6,742 nucleotides of DNA from the NCBI GenBank assembly GCA_013204685.1, contig JABMSC010000047.1:1-6742 (forward strand), in the 5' to 3' direction. How positions within the stretch are numbered: position 1 is the first letter of the stretch; each line of letters opens with the position of its first letter. This document shows positions 5,533-6,742 of the stretch, in pieces. The DNA is from Candidatus Omnitrophota bacterium. GTDB lineage: Bacteria > Omnitrophota > Gorgyraeia > Tantalellales > Tantalellaceae. The translations under genes and the position numbers were made by a program. The notes beneath the pieces were generated by a model, which worked only from the letters and a program-made list of their open reading frames with translations, ran no database searches and was not told where the DNA came from.

Positions 5533-6270
5533 ATGAGCCGTTTTTACGCGCCGAAAGAAAATATCAGTAAGGATAAGATCACGATCGAAGGAAAGGAAGC
5601 TCATCATATCCTGGACGTGATGAGAATGAAAGATGGTGACGAGGTTGTCGTCTTTGACGGCACGGGGAACGAATATTCAGGGTTCATAAAAGGGGTCGAT
5701 CCAAAAGAGAAGAAACTGATTGTGCAGGTTGTGCGAGTGGAGAGGCCTTTTTCGGAAAAAATGCCCGAAGTTATCCTGGCCCAGGCGATCCCGCGCAAAA
5801 ACAAGATGGAGTATATTGTAGAGAAGTCAACTGAGCTGGGCGTCTCTCGAATAGTCCCTATCGTCACCGACAGAACGATCGTCAGGCCGGATGACGCGAG
5901 AAGCAAAAAGAAAGTTGCAAAATGGAGGAGGATAGCGCTTGAGGCTTCCAAACAGTGCGGAAGAACAAGCGTTCCTAAGATAGAGAAGGTTACAGATTAT
6001 AAAAAGTTCGTCAAGTTGATCGACCAGTTCGATACGGTGCTATTCGCATGTTTGCGGGATGGGAATGTTCCTGTCAGAGAGGCGCTGGATGACGTGGGAT
6101 CCGGCAGGATACTTGTATTCATTGGTCCGGAGAGCGACTTCACCGAAGAAGAGATAGAGATGGCGGACAGGCATAATTCCAGGTTTATTTCTTTGGGAAA
6201 GCGCGTGCTAAAAAGTGACACCGCGGGTTTATTTGTGCTGGCCGTACTTAATTACGAAATGGGGATATAA
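5533..6270 (+). CDS. rsmE: 16S rRNA m3U1498 methyltransferase RsmE
   Basis: SAM-dependent enzyme that methylates N3 of U1498 (E. coli numbering) in 16S rRNA, acting on the small subunit in the cytoplasm. At 245 residues it has the usual length. The N-terminal PUA-like RNA-binding domain (about 1-72) shows RFYAP, EAHHILDVMRMKDGD and VVVFDGTG. The SPOUT knot domain (about 75-245) shows KMEYIVEKSTELGVSRIVP (91-109), EASKQCGR (137-144), IGPESDF (197-203) and SLGKRVLKSDTAGLFVLA (220-237). The SAM-binding motif is normally GPEGGF or GPEGDF; here Ser201-Asp202 replace the glycines, a mild departure. AAGGG, seven bases before the ATG, overlaps the stop of the preceding gene, and mtaB follows within 11 bases, so all three probably share a transcript. 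The rsmE-mtaB order is the same as in the Bacillus yqeU-yqeV cluster. Confidence 0.95.
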   Translation: MSRFYAPKENISKDKITIEGKEAHHILDVMRMKDGDEVVVFDGTGNEYSGFIKGVDPKEKKLIVQVVRVERPFSEKMPEVILAQAIPRKNKMEYIVEKSTELGVSRIVPIVTDRTIVRPDDARSKKKVAKWRRIALEASKQCGRTSVPKIEKVTDYKKFVKLIDQFDTVLFACLRDGNVPVREALDDVGSGRILVFIGPESDFTEEEIEMADRHNSRFISLGKRVLKSDTAGLFVLAVLNYEMGI

Positions 6271-6281
6271 AAAGGTTTAAG

Positions 6282-6742
6282 ATGAAAAAATTTGCGATAA
6301 AAACTCTTGGATGCAAGGTGAATCAGTATGAGGAACAGGTTATAAGAGAGAGCCTGTCTCGTTTTGGGTTCATCGAAACAGAGATCTCGGGCGCCGATGT
6401 TTTTATCGTGAATTCCTGCACTGTTACCGCCAAAGCGGACTCAAAGACAAGAAAACTGATCAGGCAGGCCAAAAAAGAGAATCCAAAAGTAACGGTCCTG
6501 GTTACAGGTTGTTATGTTGTAGTGGAAGAGGACATCAAGGAACTGCTTTCATTGCCCGAGGTTGATATAGTGGTGCCCGGCAGTGAAAAAATGAAAATAG
6601 CACTTGCGCTTGAATCTAATTTTGATTTCGGGAACATGAAAGAAAAGATCCGGGAGGAAGTTACGTATTTCGAGGGGCATACAAGGGCTTTTTTGAAAGT
6701 TCAGGATGGATGCGATCAGAGGTGTTCCTATTGCAAGGTGAA
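6282..6742 (+). CDS. mtaB: tRNA t6A37 methylthiotransferase MtaB, 3' end cut by window edge
   Basis: Radical-SAM enzyme that adds a methylthio group to t6A at position 37 of tRNAs reading ANN codons, giving ms2t6A. The first 153 residues are in the window, of about 400-450 expected. The N-terminal methylthiotransferase domain has its three iron-sulphur cysteines: Cys11 (TLGCKVNQYE), Cys46 (NSCTVTAKAD) and Cys77 (VTGCY). The radical-SAM domain opens with DGCDQRCSYC, Cys144-x3-Cys148-x2-Cys151, which binds the cluster that cleaves SAM. LGCKVNQYE together with LKVQDGC points to MtaB rather than MiaB or RimO. AAAGG lies six bases before the ATG, 11 bases after the rsmE stop. The TRAM domain and the rest of the radical-SAM barrel lie outside the window. 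Confidence 0.94.
   Translation, partial: MKKFAIKTLGCKVNQYEEQVIRESLSRFGFIETEISGADVFIVNSCTVTAKADSKTRKLIRQAKKENPKVTVLVTGCYVVVEEDIKELLSLPEVDIVVPGSEKMKIALALESNFDFGNMKEKIREEVTYFEGHTRAFLKVQDGCDQRCSYCKV

Overview
The window is a gene-dense stretch of roughly mid-GC bacterial DNA, with almost everything on the + strand. It comes from a diderm (Gram-negative-type) bacterium: it encodes an ExbB/ExbD proton channel and a TonB-family energy transducer, which only make sense with an outer membrane. The heptamer inverted repeat, the exported MEMO-AMMECR1 fusion and the gene set would fit an uncultured lineage such as Omnitrophota. That assignment is an impression and cannot be proved from this sequence.

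Layout. (1) 1-3156: an envelope-energisation operon. A TPR-repeat protein, cut off by the left edge, is followed with tight spacing or overlaps by ExbB/TolQ, ExbD/TolR, a TonB-family protein with a non-canonical linker, and a small membrane-anchored zinc-ribbon protein. (2) 3157-3275: an intergenic stretch with a candidate promoter and an inverted pair of heptamer-repeat arms. (3) 3276-3822: two small, translationally overlapping genes, a winged-helix (DUF2582-like) protein and an unrecognised 109-residue protein with an acidic N-terminal tail. (4) 3850-3925, minus strand: tRNA-Ala with anticodon CGC, an encoded CCA end and its own extended -10 promoter. (5) 4032-5522: an exported or lipidated fusion of the two 'AmmeMemoRadiSam' proteins, MEMO-like (system B) then AMMECR1-like (system A). 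A near-perfect internal Shine-Dalgarno and ATG sit exactly at the domain junction. (6) 5533-6270 rsmE and 6282-end mtaB (cut by the right edge): RNA-modification genes in the same order as in many other bacteria.

How the genes work together. The first block should use the proton gradient of the inner membrane to do work at the outer membrane. ExbB/ExbD form the motor, the TonB-like protein transmits force, and the TPR protein is probably a scaffold or adaptor. The last block serves translation: rsmE methylates 16S rRNA and mtaB thiomethylates t6A37 in tRNA. The MEMO-AMMECR1 gene lies only 10 bases upstream of rsmE and is probably co-transcribed with it. The most interesting observation is that this gene may make two proteins: a full-length exported fusion and, from the internal start, a stand-alone cytoplasmic AMMECR1 protein.
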